Part shown: piece after piece, positions 51,192 to 61,044 of the stretch | How the letters are laid out: each line of letters opens with the position of its first letter | Position numbering within the stretch: the stretch's first letter is position 1 | Origin: Siderastrea radians | Lineage: Eukaryota; Cnidaria; Anthozoa; Scleractinia; Rhizangiidae | Assembly: GCA_964017195.1 (NCBI GenBank) | Contig: OZ024895.1 | Location: 45,657,673 to 45,721,672, forward strand | DNA length: 64,000 nucleotides | Direction of reading: 5' to 3' | Notes under the pieces: generated by a model | What the model saw: the letters and a program-made list of their open reading frames with translations, nothing else | Databases searched by the model: none | Told to the model about the DNA's origin: nothing | Translations under genes and position numbers: made by a program

Positions 51192-54100
51192 GAGTCTCCC
51201 AGTAGCTGAGTGGTTAAAGCATCTGACCAGTATACAACAGGTCATGGGTTCACTTCCCACAAGGGACTCAGCTTTTTTTGTTGTCCTACGCTCATGGCAT
51301 GTTAAACATCACATCATTTCACAACCAAGCTTTAGGTTGGTGCCTCCAACTTAGAGATATATTTGCACAGTTTACGACTATGCAGGAAAAACAGGTCTTA
51401 GTAATGGCTATTGTAATCCATGAAGAAAATTGTGGCTAACGAAGCATTTTTCATCAACAATTAAGCAATCATAATTCTAAAGAACTTTTAAAATACAATT
51501 AACAGTGTACATGACAATTTCCTTCCAAATCTAAGCTCAATTAAACCTAAGCAAATGCAAATCGCATTTGACACTCAGTTGAAAATTGTTCTACCATAAG
51601 TTGCTCAATTCTGTTACTCAACACTGAATTTGAAACAGAAAAAATGCAGTGCTTGCATCAGACCTGAGATACATGTAGTACTACTACGGAGACTGAGAGT
51701 AAAAAGCTCTCACGTCGAGAACCTTCCAAAGAGCAATATTGAGAACACAAGATCAGACTTACTGCATAATGTAATATACCACTGATTATATTCTGTTTGA
51801 TATAAATATTAGAAAGTCTCTAGAACTAGGGCCATATGCAATGATGTATGGCTACATTGGAGCAATGTTCTCATTTCTAAAACAGTTGCAGCCTAACCAA
51901 GCTTGTCTGCAACTGATTAACATTTCTGTTGTAAATAATATGCTAGTCCGAAGGTGACAAAATATCAAGTTTACCATTCTTTTATGTCAAGTTACATTTT
52001 TATACATCAACTATTTTATATTCGTGTCATTTTGTCATATATTTATGTCAAAACAATTTCTTCTGTGTCAGTGTGATTTTTTGCTATATCAAGCGATCTC
52101 TTATATGCATCAAATACATCATTGTTTCATACATGAAGTGGTTAACATTTTCATATCAAGTTGTGTGCACATTTTTATACATCAAGAAAGGGGAGATGAG
52201 CTTTTGATCAGAAGATACCATCAAGGAGAGGAGTCTGGCGACGAGTTATCGGGGTATATTCGAGAGTTCTTTGAAAAGATGCTTTTATTGATTCGGCAGT
52301 GTAACACTTGTTTGGAAGAAATAATGATGGTGACCAAGCAGAACTATTAGCTACAAGGATGGAGCAATATGAGCAAACTTTACGAGTCATGTACCAGCGA
52401 ATAACAGAATCGCGTTCCCACCTACATGCTCTTGGCTTTAATTATGAGCAGTTGATGATTTCTCATAATCGGACAGAAATTGGAAAGTTTAAATTATATA
52501 GAGGGACTTTACTCTGATAACGACAATGTTGAAAGAGCAACAGGGACAGAGGGAAATCTTTGCTCCATGCCGTACCAAACGGTCGTGTAGGCAGGCCAGA
52601 TTTTAACGAAAAGGTTATGGGAGCCTGTAAATGCAACCACCTCTCATCAATGTCCAAAGAGAGGTAGTGACAGTGAATGATAGTGGTAGATGCAGATTAG
52701 GGCAACCATCTGCCTAAAGTGCCAAGGTTAGTACATCTCTGATTATGTTATCCAAGGCAAAGTCGGTAATCTGAGAAAAATTATGCTCTTGGCTAACAGG
52801 CATACTATTGAATCCTTGACGATGGCGAGAAAGAGTTCTTACAGGTACACCAAGTATTCTTGCTACAGTGTATGTCTTAAAATCTGCACCCTCTCAGAGT
52901 CCTCGAATCTGTTCTTCAGTTAGGCTCGCTGTTTTTTTGCGAAACGAATCGAAATGAAAATAAATGAAGACTAAAGTCAGCAAATGGTTTGGTGCGCGTT
53001 GTGTTGTCAAAAAATTAGAGGAATAAACACCGGAAATGCAGAGTTTTTAAATCCAAAGATCTGTATTCTGCGAAACGAGCTCTTCTCAGATTGCAGCGAA
53101 CTTTAACCTATTTCATTACATTCGTTAACGCTTGCCATTAATATTCCTCGCTGCAATGATGAATTCTGAAAAAGCGGCGAGCCAAGAGGTCAAATTTACT
53201 CCGTTTCGCAAATTACAGATTTGTATTCTGCGATTAATGCATCAGTCAATTCCAGCTGCGCCCATCCCCCCCCCCGGGCAACTGCGGGGCATTTGCGTGC
53301 CTTGTCATTCCCGGGGGTGGGGTATTAGCAAATTTGGCACGGCCCGGGGGTCGGGCATTTGCCTACCCCCGGGCTTTTGACACACGTGGTTTCCGACTCG
53401 AAATCCAAACATGAACGATTTTATCGCAAAGGACCAGCAGGTCGTCACAGATTGGATTGTCTGCCAATGACTGGACAAACTTGTGGAGGTTTTCTCGATT
53501 TTATGCATTTCTTCATTGCTTATCAAGGCACAACTATCCCTTAATATAGCGAGCTCGGGAACGATCAACGTGAATCGACGTACGCATTCTTCTTAAGGAT
53601 TTAAATAAAATTTAGTTGCGATGATTCTTAAATTCTAAACATGTGTATAGGGATCGTCGTTTTATACTTTTGCATATTATTAAAATACTACAACAGATGA
53701 CGTTACAACAGACTTTTAAAATGTCAAGATTTTTGTTTACTAGCGAACTGTTTAAAACAAAACATTAAAGTAATAATCAACTATCATGTAGTATTGTTGT
53801 CTGTGAAGTATTAAAATATCATCACTTGGCATTTATACCAACTTTATTAACATCGGATAGTGCCGTTACAAACAATAGAAGACGGAGAGGTAGGCCTACA
53901 GAAATGAAAAATCACACATAAAAATGCTGAAAGTGGTATTATTGTGCAATGAATGAAAACTGCTGCAATGTTGATTGGGGACGTACGATCCCGGGGGCGG
54001 GGCATTTGCCCTCTTTCTTCGTCCACACGGCGGGGCATTTGGCAGCTAAAGTGTCCCCAGCCCCGGGAATTTGCCATCCGAGAGAAAAAAAATGCTAATG

Positions 54101-57100
54101 CCCAGGGGTTAGCCCGGGGGGGCATGGGCGCAGCTGGAATTGACTGATGCATAACGAGCTCTTCTCAGATCGCGGAGAACTTTAACCTATTTCATTACAT
54201 TCGTTAACGCTTTCCATTAATATTCCTCGCTGTAATGATGAATTCTGAACAAAAAGCGGCGAGCCAAGAGGTCAGAAATACTCCATTTCGCAAATTACGG
54301 CAGCAATGTAAACAGATGAACACTGATCGACGGTCTTCGTTTTCGAGTAGGGTCTTCGTTAAGTGTCCGTTAAAAATAGATGTAGGATATCTCGAAACTG
54401 AGATTTTGATCGTGTTCGAAGACCAACCTGCCAGATCCAAACACGTCCAAATTTTTACGAGCATTGCCGAAAACTTGCCATTTCGGTAAGTGGTCAATGG
54501 AAAAAAAAGTCATCACGCAATGTTATCAGGCATGTGCATTGTTTTGACATCGGACTGTTGTCACGCTACGCTATTTCATCCAGCTCGCACGTTCACCACG
54601 GTATGTTATTTTAACCCAGTCAAAAACCCAATCAAATCACACAAGACCCGCACCGCAACAAACCGCATAATGTTGGCTCAGTGTCTCACAATTAGGATCA
54701 AAATACAGATCTGTAATTTGCGAAACGGAGTATTTCTGACCTCTTGGCTCACCGCGTTTTGTTCAGAATTCATCATTGCAACGAGGAATGTTTACGGAGG
54801 GGGACATTGGGGGGTTCTGAATACCGCAAAACCGCAAAAAAAATTGACAAATACCGCATTATCGCACATAAATTCGCCAAATACCGCAATACCGCAAGAC
54901 GTCCAAAACCTTGTCAAAAATCAATGAAATAACGAAATTGTTGCCTTGCATAAATCTTAAAATTACGGGCAAATATTAACTTAATTGTTTTTTCGTTAAT
55001 ATTTCAGGCATGCTAGGTTTGTTTTAGGAAAATGAGTAACGTGTACTTTCCGTCCAGTAACCAGTATGCGCGGGAACAAAGATAAACTTACCTTTATTGA
55101 TCCACTTTTCTGATTGCAATAGAAGGGAATGAAATTCTTTGCTTCCAAAGTCAGTGCTTAACGTTCATCAGGGATTTACATTCTAGAGAGATGCGGTGTA
55201 TTAGACGCGATGGCCTAACGATTAGGAGTCGATTGGTGCTCTAGACTCCGGAGTGAATGGCCCTGTTCGAGTACTAGTCGAATATTGTGCAGTGTTCTTG
55301 AACAAGCCGCTTTACTCCAGCCAAACGACCCATCGGTATATGCACTGGCTTTCTCCAACCAAGTGTACAGATTGGCAATTGGAGCGTTCGTTGACATAAT
55401 AACGTGTCCAGGGCTGGGAGCCAGGGTTAACGCGACGACTTAATACTTAATTACTTAATACATAACACATCGCGCGCTCGCGAGAGCATTGAGTCATTCC
55501 CGGGAAAAGACTTTGAAAGACATAAAAGCAAATAAAGCCACGCATTACCACAGACAAACCTCGCAGCCACTGTAATTGTTTGCTTGTTGACTTTGTCCTT
55601 ATGAGCTATTAGATACGTTTAAGACCGTTTATTGCCAGAATAATGTCAAATCAGGTCAGGTTCCGTTTTGATGTGCCTGGTGATGTCCACTGAATAAAAC
55701 AATCCAAATTAAACTTACCTAATGCTCTCCCTAAACTTGGCGAGCCGTTTTTCGTCTTTGTTCACCCGACACCTGAACTTGTTTTTTTTTTCGGTAATTC
55801 TCGCCGCCTTTTCCCTCTTCGTAAAACAGAGCCACACAATCGATGACAGCCACTTCGACTTCCCTCGTCGCGATCTCGGATGTTGCTACCACAGCCATGT
55901 TGAATAATGCCTGGTCTGTCTGGCAAAGCTCGTGGTTTGGACATGATCTTGGACCCCTTGGTGGGGTCAACAAAGGTCGATCGATATTAAATATCAAAAG
56001 TCGGTGCGTGACATACGTCAGTGCCGTGACTTTTAATTGGTTGTCCAAGCGATCAAATTGTAATTACGTTTGATGTAATACGACTAATATAAACACGCGT
56101 GACGGATCAGAGGACCTTACAGCTGTTTCGAAACGTTTCCGCAGCTGTTTCCGAAACGACAAGAAACTGGAAAAAGATCCGAGAGGGTCGAAAATTACGG
56201 GAAGATAATTTTAAATACCCAACAAAACGCTAAAAACCGAATCCCGCAGGTTTTGAGAATATCGCAATATCGCAATTTTCGATCAGAATTACCGAAATAC
56301 CGCATGAAAAATTGGCCATTACCGCAATACCGCAAACCCCAATGTCCCCCTCTTTACGGAGAGTGTTAACGTATGTAATGAAACAGGTTAAAGTTCTCCG
56401 TGATCTGAGAATAGCTCTCTTCGCAAAATACAGATCTGTAATTTGCGAAACGGAGTATATTTGACCTCTTGGCTCGCTGCTTTTTGTTCAGAATTCATCA
56501 TTGCAGCGAGGAATATTTAAGAAAAGCGTAAATGAATGTAGTGAAATAGGTTAAAGTTCGCTGCGATCTAAGAAGAGCTCGTTTCGCAATATACAGATCT
56601 CTTCCTCTAATTTTTTGACAACCCAACGCGCACCGAACCATTAGCTGACTTTAGTCTTCATTTCTTTTCATTTCATTTCGTTTCGTTTCGCAAAGTGCAG
56701 TAAAGTTATAACGAAGGCTGGCCTGCCTGCACGCCGTTTGGTACCGTAGAGCAAAAATTTCGTCTGTCCCTGTTGCTCCGTTCTCATCTTCAGCATTGTC
56801 GTTGTCAATGGAAAGTCCCTCTAATTTTCTAAAATCTCTCCGATGGAAACCATCAACTACTATAAATCGAAGCGAAGAGCATGTAGGTGGTAGGTGGGAA
56901 CGCGATTCTGTTATTCGCTGGTACATTACTCGTTAAGTTTGCTCATATTGCTCCATCCTTAGCTTCTAGCTAATAATTCTGCTTGGTCACCATCATTATT
57001 TCTTCCAAACAAGTGTTACATTGCCGGATCAATATAAACAGTATCTTTTCAAAGAACTCTCGAATATACCCCGATAACTCGTCGCCAGACTCCTCTCCTT

Positions 57101-58475
57101 GATGGTATCTTCTGATCAAAAGCTCATCTCCCCTTTCTTGATGTATAAAAATGTGCACACAACTTGATATGAAAATGTTAACCACTTCATGTATGAAACA
57201 ATGATGTATTTGATGCATATAAGAGATCGCTTGATATAGCAAAAAATCGCACTGACACAGAAGAAATTGTTTTGACATAAATATATGACAAAATGACACG
57301 AATATAAAATAGTTGATGTATAAAAATGTAACTTGACATAAAAGAATGGTAAACTTGATATTTTGTCATCTTCGGACTAGCATAAAATAACGTAAGGTCT
57401 TCAGAAATACTGTCACTGATCTTGGGTATAAAACAGCTTTTTTAAAATACTTGATGAAGTGGCCAGGAGTACTAGTGAGATACTAATCTCTGAAACAGTT
57501 GCAGTCTAATAATTATAATGAGTAATAAAATTGCAAGCTTAATTAGCCTAGCTTGGAGCCAAGATTAAATCAAACGTATCGGTGATTTATCTGTTACTCA
57601 ATATAAGCGGAAACGTGTGATTACTTATATGTATTTTATCTTTTAAAAATGTCTACAACACAGACCCAGAGACCAGGGAGACCAGTGTAAATTGAGAAGA
57701 ATACTCAATGCACAATACTGAACCTGAAAAAACACAGCTAAGAAACAAGTTAGTTTTCTTATCCAAATTTTAGTAGGAAAATAAAATCACCATCCTTACC
57801 AAAGAAAGACAGCCTATTTGACTTCTTTTTAAGCATAGTTTATCGATTACTTATTGATGGAATAAGTTGACTTTTCCCCACGGGGCATGTAGCCACAAAT
57901 ATGCTAGCGAAACCAAAATGGCGGACCTCAAACACAACATTTCCTATTTTGATTTCCAGCCATGATCCTTGATGGAGTACAGCCAACGTTCAGACCGCAA
58001 AATCAGCTTCTGCACAATATCAAGGTCGTCAATCATCCCACGAAAAAACACATATCTAAAGAACTTCCGCAGTGCTGTCGATGACAATACAGAGAAGTTT
58101 GTTTGATGAAACGGGCGACGATTCCCGGATCATACACAAGTGATCTTCACGCTCCACGAATCTCACCAATCAGAGCTGATTATCGTTCATTTGTAGTCAG
58201 TAAAACATGCTCAATATGAACGATTCCTGCAAACAGTGTTTGACAAGTTGATTCTAATATGTATTTCCAGAAAATTCTTGCAGCATATTTAGATACAACT
58301 GAACGAACAAGCCACAGATTTTCCCTTTGGAAAAATGCGGCTTCGCGGGAGGCGGGTCACGAGTATCGATTGGAGAACAACCACCCAAAATGGCGGGAAA
58401 AACCCCGTTGCGGGATTTAAATGGACCTGTGCGATTTTTTGATGTTTTCAAATAGCACGAACAGTAAATCACTGT

Positions 58476-58507
<32 letters not shown>

Positions 58508-61044
58508 TTTTTCAGACGAAACTTGAGCATCAAAATGTTTGGGTAACTGCTGTACTCTAATAAGTATATCACACGCAATTCCTCTGTCAGACACTTCAAT
58601 TACAACGTAATACACTCCAGTCGCGTGTCACGCTCCTGGCGGGACAAATGAGCTTTTTAATATTTAAAGTTTAATATACTTGTTCTACAAAACCTCCATT
58701 TTTATCTAAATCATTTAAAACTACATAAAGAACATTTAAAAGGTCTGAAAATATGTTCAAGATGGATACAATTGGTCATAAATTTCTGATGCAATAGTGA
58801 ATATTGAATGTGTTACTCCTACGTGACTCCAATGTGTGACACTCGGCGCGTAGGGTGGACAAACTGCACAATTTAAGGACCCACTTTACTTTAACGTTTG
58901 TAATTTGATAAGAGAAATCTTGATACTCAAAACAGCAACCAAAGATACAAATACTGTAGGATCAGGAGCCAGACACGGGATAGCCGCACTTGTCTCTAAA
59001 ATCACGCAACCACTTTCATAGGCACTCAATACGTGCATGAATGTCTTGGTAACTAAACAAAACATGAGACATCCTGGGACATGAATCCAGTAAACGAGCT
59101 GTATATGACAATCAAGACCCATAAAGATACTCATATTTCCTTTTTCCTTGAATAATTTTGTTACAGGAGCATTTCTTTCTGTACTTTTCTTGAAATATAG
59201 CACACGCTATTCTAAACACCAGAGAGTATAGTATGGGGCAGTGTTTGAGTCCATCTTCTCTTTCACTTTTTCAGCAGTCATTTTCTTCTCACGTGATTTG
59301 TCTCGGTAAATGAAAGTTAGTTCACCAATGGCATTGAGCAAATCTTTCAATTAATAAGGCAGTCAGAACTACTAGCCATAATTAGCCAGTCTCCATGATA
59401 TATAAACCAAACCTCCAAAATAAATGACCTTATAAATAGAGTGACCATTTGTTTCAAACTCAAAAGACTGTGCATCAACAAACACATTAAATGACAGCAG
59501 GATACCTTTACACACCGCCATTCCAGTTTACAGTCGTTTAGCAAACACAATGATCCTTTTTCATATCAGAAATGAGGTGACCACAAAATAAATTTGATGA
59601 ATTTTATTCCTTTGTTAAATAAATATAAAAACATTCAGTTTTTCTAACATTCTTCAACAACCATCTCAGCTTGACTACTGTAAAATAATAATCGAGCTTT
59701 GTCTTCCACTTTTGACAAAGTAGTCAGTACAAGAATAATTAGGAACTTACTTCGTTTGACCTTATTATGTTTCTGTTTATTTTATAAGTATTGAATGTTT
59801 CTTTTCTAATGAAATTTCACTTTTGCTGAGTCTAAAGCTCAGAAGCAATATCGTGTGTTAGCAAATCCATGCACAAAGTCACATTTAACAGTTTTTTTTT
59901 CTCAAAACCAATATTTTATCTCATCAGTCTTGATTCCTTTCCTGTTTACATGCACTAATCAAAAGATCAACCTTAAGACTAAAAAATTTTCAGCTTGTTT
60001 GGAATCACTGGCTTTTCGCTGAGAGAAATCGTGCCACAAATTAAAATAGACATTAATTTTTAACTCCCCCCTGTCAGTAATTACGGTATCTAAAAATATA
60101 ATCATAATAAAAATTGTTCTTTTCTCACAGTATTTCAAAGATCAAAATTTGTGGTCCTCGGACGATGAAATTATCAGTCGGCGTGCTATGCTTTAAATTT
60201 TTCGGTCGGAACTGTATGAAAGTGGATTAGGAAGTGTTTGAGTTGGGATTTTGAAGAAAATGACTTGAGAGCATTGAGTCTATAAAAGTGCTGTTCGGTG
60301 TTTTTAAAGTGTACCTTTAGTCAAATAAAAACATTGTTTAATAAAAAACGAGCCGGTTCGCGGAAGATAGAGTTACGTTAGTTTGAGCAGTATTGTACAA
60401 GGTACAGTGTGCATGTGAAAATAAAAATATGCTTGCAAGAGATGACTCAGATGAATAAATTAAAAAGGCTATCACAACGAAAGAGTACTAGCTTAATTCT
60501 CGCCTGACGATAAATTGAAAGGAAATTATAAGCTTAAAGTATATTAGGCCAAAATTAACCAAGGAAAATCCAGAGATTTCTCAGTGTTTAGTATGATTCC
60601 GAATTTTTTAGCGAGAAAAACGCACCTACATTATTTATCCAGTTCTTTATTCACATTTGACCACATGAATAAATTATTTTCTGCTTCGTGTTCCAACAGG
60701 ACGGAAAATAAAAATAAACATTTTGGCATTTACTCGATAGGGTGGATTTTATTAAAAGCAAATGTTTGTGCCAAGAACTTCAGAAATCAACAGGGTGATT
60801 GTCTTAGAAGAAGATCATTTTACCGCTATAGGATTTTAACTTTTAAGTCTGACTTCATTCAAGCTTCAGTTCCTCGTATAGCGTGCTCAAGTACTTACCT
60901 CTAAACACCAGCGGAAAGATTTCTAATTTCGTTTCATTAAACTTTCGCACAAAAGGCTTTAAGCTTACGCAGTTTTTAATACATACCAGTATCTGAAATT
61001 GTTGATTTGACATCCAAAGAGGAATCCTGTCCGCCTTGGGCCAT
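31243..61044 (-). CDS. MCF2L: DBS/MCF2L-like Rho guanine nucleotide exchange factor
   Basis: Twenty-one phase-consistent exons give 1157 aa: 61044-60987, 50503-50420, 49940-49826, 47809-47719, 47555-47439, 46862-46746, 46584-46195, 45617-45498, 43004-42813, 41030-40771, 40291-39927, 39110-39031, 38612-38223, 37224-37081, 35888-35610, 35004-34912, 34214-34136, 33218-33186, 32985-32868, 32342-32201, 31449-31243. The order of domains is CRAL-TRIO/Sec14 (about 30-194; GFMLVLDRRKDKW, QLTEDLGGTLQY), spectrin-like helices (200-515), basic Pro/Ser linker (515-660), DH (about 679-845; SAYLLKPVQRITKYQLL), PH (about 860-985), acidic linker, SH3 (about 1098-1155; ALESTEISFQEGD, EGWVPASYLEL). Order and length match vertebrate DBS, which activates RhoA/Cdc42 at membranes. 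The MCF2, MCF2L and MCF2L2 paralogues cannot be told apart, so the symbol is a family-level label. Confidence 0.93.
31575..32090 (+). repeat. Tandem repeat copies in GEF intron 20
   Basis: Two groups of the 105-bp repeat (about 31575-31735 and 31885-32095) are separated by unrelated sequence. They lie in the intron between the exons ending at 32201 and starting at 31449 of the DBS-like gene. Confidence 0.8.
35147..35217 (-). repeat. tRNA-derived SINE fragment
   Basis: Read on the minus strand it has an A-box-like CTGTAGCTCAGTAATTA and a B-box-like GGATTGAATTCCTGCC, about one tRNA length apart. No clean acceptor-stem pairing was seen, so it is a SINE head rather than a working tRNA gene. Confidence 0.5.
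35970..36530. mobile_element. MITE with GGGGGGTACTCCGGA ends
   Basis: The left end GGGGGGTACTCCGGATTTCA and the right end (inverted) CCGTCACTTGAAACTCGGAA, followed by TACCCCCC, form inverted repeats of about 45 bp. They are flanked by TAACAGG at 35963-35969 and 36531-36537. The interior is rich in GGATTTTTTTGGG. It lies in intron 14 of the DBS-like gene. Confidence 0.75.
37795..38078. mobile_element. MITE with ACAGCCTGAGAAAACAGCC ends
   Basis: The left end ACAGCCTGAGAAAACAGCC and the right end GGCTGTGTTCTCAGGCTAT are inverted, and most of the element folds back on itself (CACTACCAAGATCTTGGTAG near the centre). The direct repeat AAGTTGT at 37788-37794 and 38079-38085 is the target duplication. 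It lies in an intron of the DBS-like gene. Confidence 0.8.
39031..39110 (-). CDS. MCF2L: DBS-like exon 12, acceptor beside a MITE
   Basis: This 80-nt exon encodes KPQITGLDGATKKESLDNWK and six more residues between the linker and the DH domain. The phase matches on both sides (1 in, 0 out). The acceptor dinucleotide is within 8 bases of an inverted-repeat element, so the pyrimidine tract and branch point must lie inside it. The exon itself does not resemble a known domain. Confidence 0.7.
39118..39298. mobile_element. MITE copy 1, GTTCCAGAAAATA ends
   Basis: Ends GTGTGGTTCCAGAAAATAC and the inverted TATTTTCTGTAACAACAC. The same family as 39711-39912. It occupies the exon-12 end of intron 11 of the DBS-like gene. 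Confidence 0.7.
39711..39912. mobile_element. MITE copy 2, GTTCCAGAAAATA ends
   Basis: Ends GTGTTGTTCCAGAAAATACT and the inverted TATTTTCTGGAACCACAC. The interior pairs with itself (GGAATTCCAATGGCCCTC; GAAATTCCAGTTTAGGC). It stops 8 bp from the donor site of DBS-like exon 11. Confidence 0.7.
41150..42368. mobile_element. Mutator-like element, 10-bp target duplication
   Basis: Inverted ends of about 115 bp start AGCCTGCACAGCAGGCGTAA on the left and AGCCTGCGTAGCAGGCGTAA on the right (reverse complement). Flanks are perfect AAGTATAGGT direct repeats at 41140-41149 and 42369-42378. A 9-10 bp duplication plus long inverted repeats fits Mutator-like elements. The interior has no transposase. It lies in intron 9 of the DBS-like gene. 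Confidence 0.82.
43579..44697 (+). pseudogene. Exon-like gene carried inside the Mutator-like element
   Basis: Three segments look like exons with splice signals. The first runs from ATG 43579 to about 43626 (MAETRAEQDRQNRQE). The second runs from about 43737 to 43948 (VQAIAEVKGLVKNIETSF, then TQKQWENEMVFFLERESIL) and ends at GTATGT. The third runs from about 44619 to 44697 (SSADQDLMRNWANTHG) and ends at GTAAGT. Exon 1 to 2 is out of frame in a run of ten A near 43759. No domain is recognised. It could be a pseudogene, or intact if the homopolymer length is a sequencing error. Confidence 0.4.
44125..44460. repeat. Tandem duplication, period 179 bp
   Basis: A segment of about 155 bp from TGTTTGAGTGATTTTCGAAG is repeated almost perfectly 179 bp later (44125 and 44304), inside the intron-like part of the Mutator-like element. 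The near identity suggests a recent event. Confidence 0.9.
44957..45043. repeat. G-rich minisatellite
   Basis: Repeats of GGGGATGGGAGATGGGGG-type units with many G3+ runs. The plus strand could form G-quadruplexes, and the GEF transcript would be C-rich here. It lies in intron 8 of the DBS-like gene. Confidence 0.75.
47047..47170 (+). repeat. tRNA-derived SINE
   Basis: A-box-like TTAGCTGGCAAGTCATC and B box GGTTCGACTCCCGC are spaced as in a tRNA, followed by an unrelated tail ending in AATAAATAAAG. The cloverleaf is imperfect, so a SINE is preferred to a tRNA gene. Confidence 0.55.
47962..49433. mobile_element. DNA transposon with CAGGGCTCGAGACTAAC ends
   Basis: Ends CAGGGCTCGAGACTAAC and GTTAGTCTCGAGCCCTG are perfect inverted repeats. 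The direct repeat ATACCT at 47956-47961 and 49434-49439 is the apparent target duplication. Subterminal regions repeat ACTAGCCAAAA and GGCTAGTGA. The interior is a degenerate minisatellite, not a transposase gene. It lies in intron 3 of the DBS-like gene. Confidence 0.8.
48335..49190. repeat. Degenerate minisatellite inside a transposon
   Basis: A unit of very roughly 50-60 bp recurs, with the phases GTACGGAGAAACGTTGAGAA, GACAAGACTAATACCGTACG and AACGTACTAAC in that order. Copies are strongly diverged and have indels. No frame stays open. Confidence 0.65.
49788..49815. repeat. (ATC)n microsatellite beside a splice donor
   Basis: About nine ATC triplets begin just inside intron 3, a few bases from the donor of DBS-like exon 3 at 49826. 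Read-through gives a poly-Asp tail, which is not expected in the mRNA. Confidence 0.9.
50608..50742. repeat. AT-rich simple repeats
   Basis: (AAT)n at about 50608-50645, palindromic TTAATTAATAATTAA sequence, then (AATA)n and (AAT)n to about 50742. Intron 1 of the DBS-like gene. Confidence 0.9.
51126..51191. repeat. (TAA)n microsatellite
   Basis: About 21 TAA triplets directly upstream of a tRNA-derived SINE, a common microsatellite-SINE arrangement. Confidence 0.95.
51193..51310 (+). repeat. tRNA-derived SINE
   Basis: A box TAGCTGAGTGGTTAAAGC and B box GGGTTCACTTCCCA are correctly spaced. The flanks GAGTC and GACTC can pair as an acceptor-like stem of 5 bp. The downstream tail (TTTTTTGTTGTCCTACGC) continues past a tRNA end, so I call a SINE. 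Confidence 0.6.
52680..52932 (-). pseudogene. Integrase-type element N-terminal remnant
   Basis: The minus strand reads SLTEEQIRGL, stop, then FKTYTVARILGVPVRTLSRH and ITDFALDNIIRDVLTLAL before another stop. This resembles the N-terminal DNA-binding part of the same integrase-like family whose core fragment lies at 9475-9805. At least two stops disable it. Confidence 0.45.
53233..54153. mobile_element. Foldback element with TGCATCAGTCAATTCCAGCT ends
   Basis: The left end TGCATCAGTCAATTCCAGCT continues to GCGCCCATCCCCCCCCC, and the right end mirrors it (AGCTGGAATTGACTGATGCA). GGGGCATTTGCC-type motifs repeat near both ends. There is no long ORF. Confidence 0.8.
54797..56352. mobile_element. 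DNA transposon with GAGGGGGACATTGGGG ends
   Basis: Left GAGGGGGACATTGGGG and right CCCCAATGTCCCCCTC are inverted. TTTACG flanks both ends (54791-54796 and 56353-56358). Subterminal regions repeat ATACCGCAA. The interior holds a SINE (55205-55440) and a minus-strand 105-aa open segment (55731-56048; MAVVATSEIATREVEVAVID) of unknown identity. Confidence 0.8.
55205..55440 (+). repeat. tRNA-derived SINE
   Basis: A box GATGGCCTAACGATTAGG and B box TGTTCGAGTACTAG in tRNA spacing, then a body including GCTTTACTCCAGCCAAACGA, ending near TAATACTTAATTACTTAATA. Confidence 0.6.
57384..60986. other. DBS-like intron 1, upstream part: no gene seen
   Basis: AT-rich sequence. A (TTTTG)n tract lies near 58478-58502. 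ATGGCGGAC at about 57919 opens only 15 codons. No transposon ends were recognised. Confidence 0.5.

Larger units (their letters stand above)
53058..56605. repeat. Nested inverted copies of a GAGCTCTTCTCAGAT repeat
   Basis: Four copies of a 150-190-bp repeat (AACGAGCTCTTCTCAGAT, then TCATTACATTCGTTAACGC) occur: two direct (53075-53230 and 54152-54300) and two inverted (54700-54790 partly, and 56405-56600). They bracket two other elements (53233-54153 and 54797-56352). Confidence 0.75.
51940..57383. mobile_element. Composite element with long inverted arms
   Basis: Ends ATGCTAGTCCGAAGGTGACA and the inverted CGGACTAGCAT. The first about 600 bp (51940-52560) and the last about 600 bp (56760-57383) are nearly identical inverted copies; each encodes a 108-109-aa open segment (GDELLIRRYHQGEESGDELS). 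An integrase-like fragment lies beside the left arm, and at least three further elements are nested in the middle. No target duplication could be fixed. Intron 1 of the DBS-like gene. Confidence 0.65.

Noticed and set aside
51193..51275. Functional tRNA gene
   Set aside because: A and B boxes are present but the cloverleaf is incomplete and a SINE-like tail follows; the same applies to 35147, 47047 and 55205.
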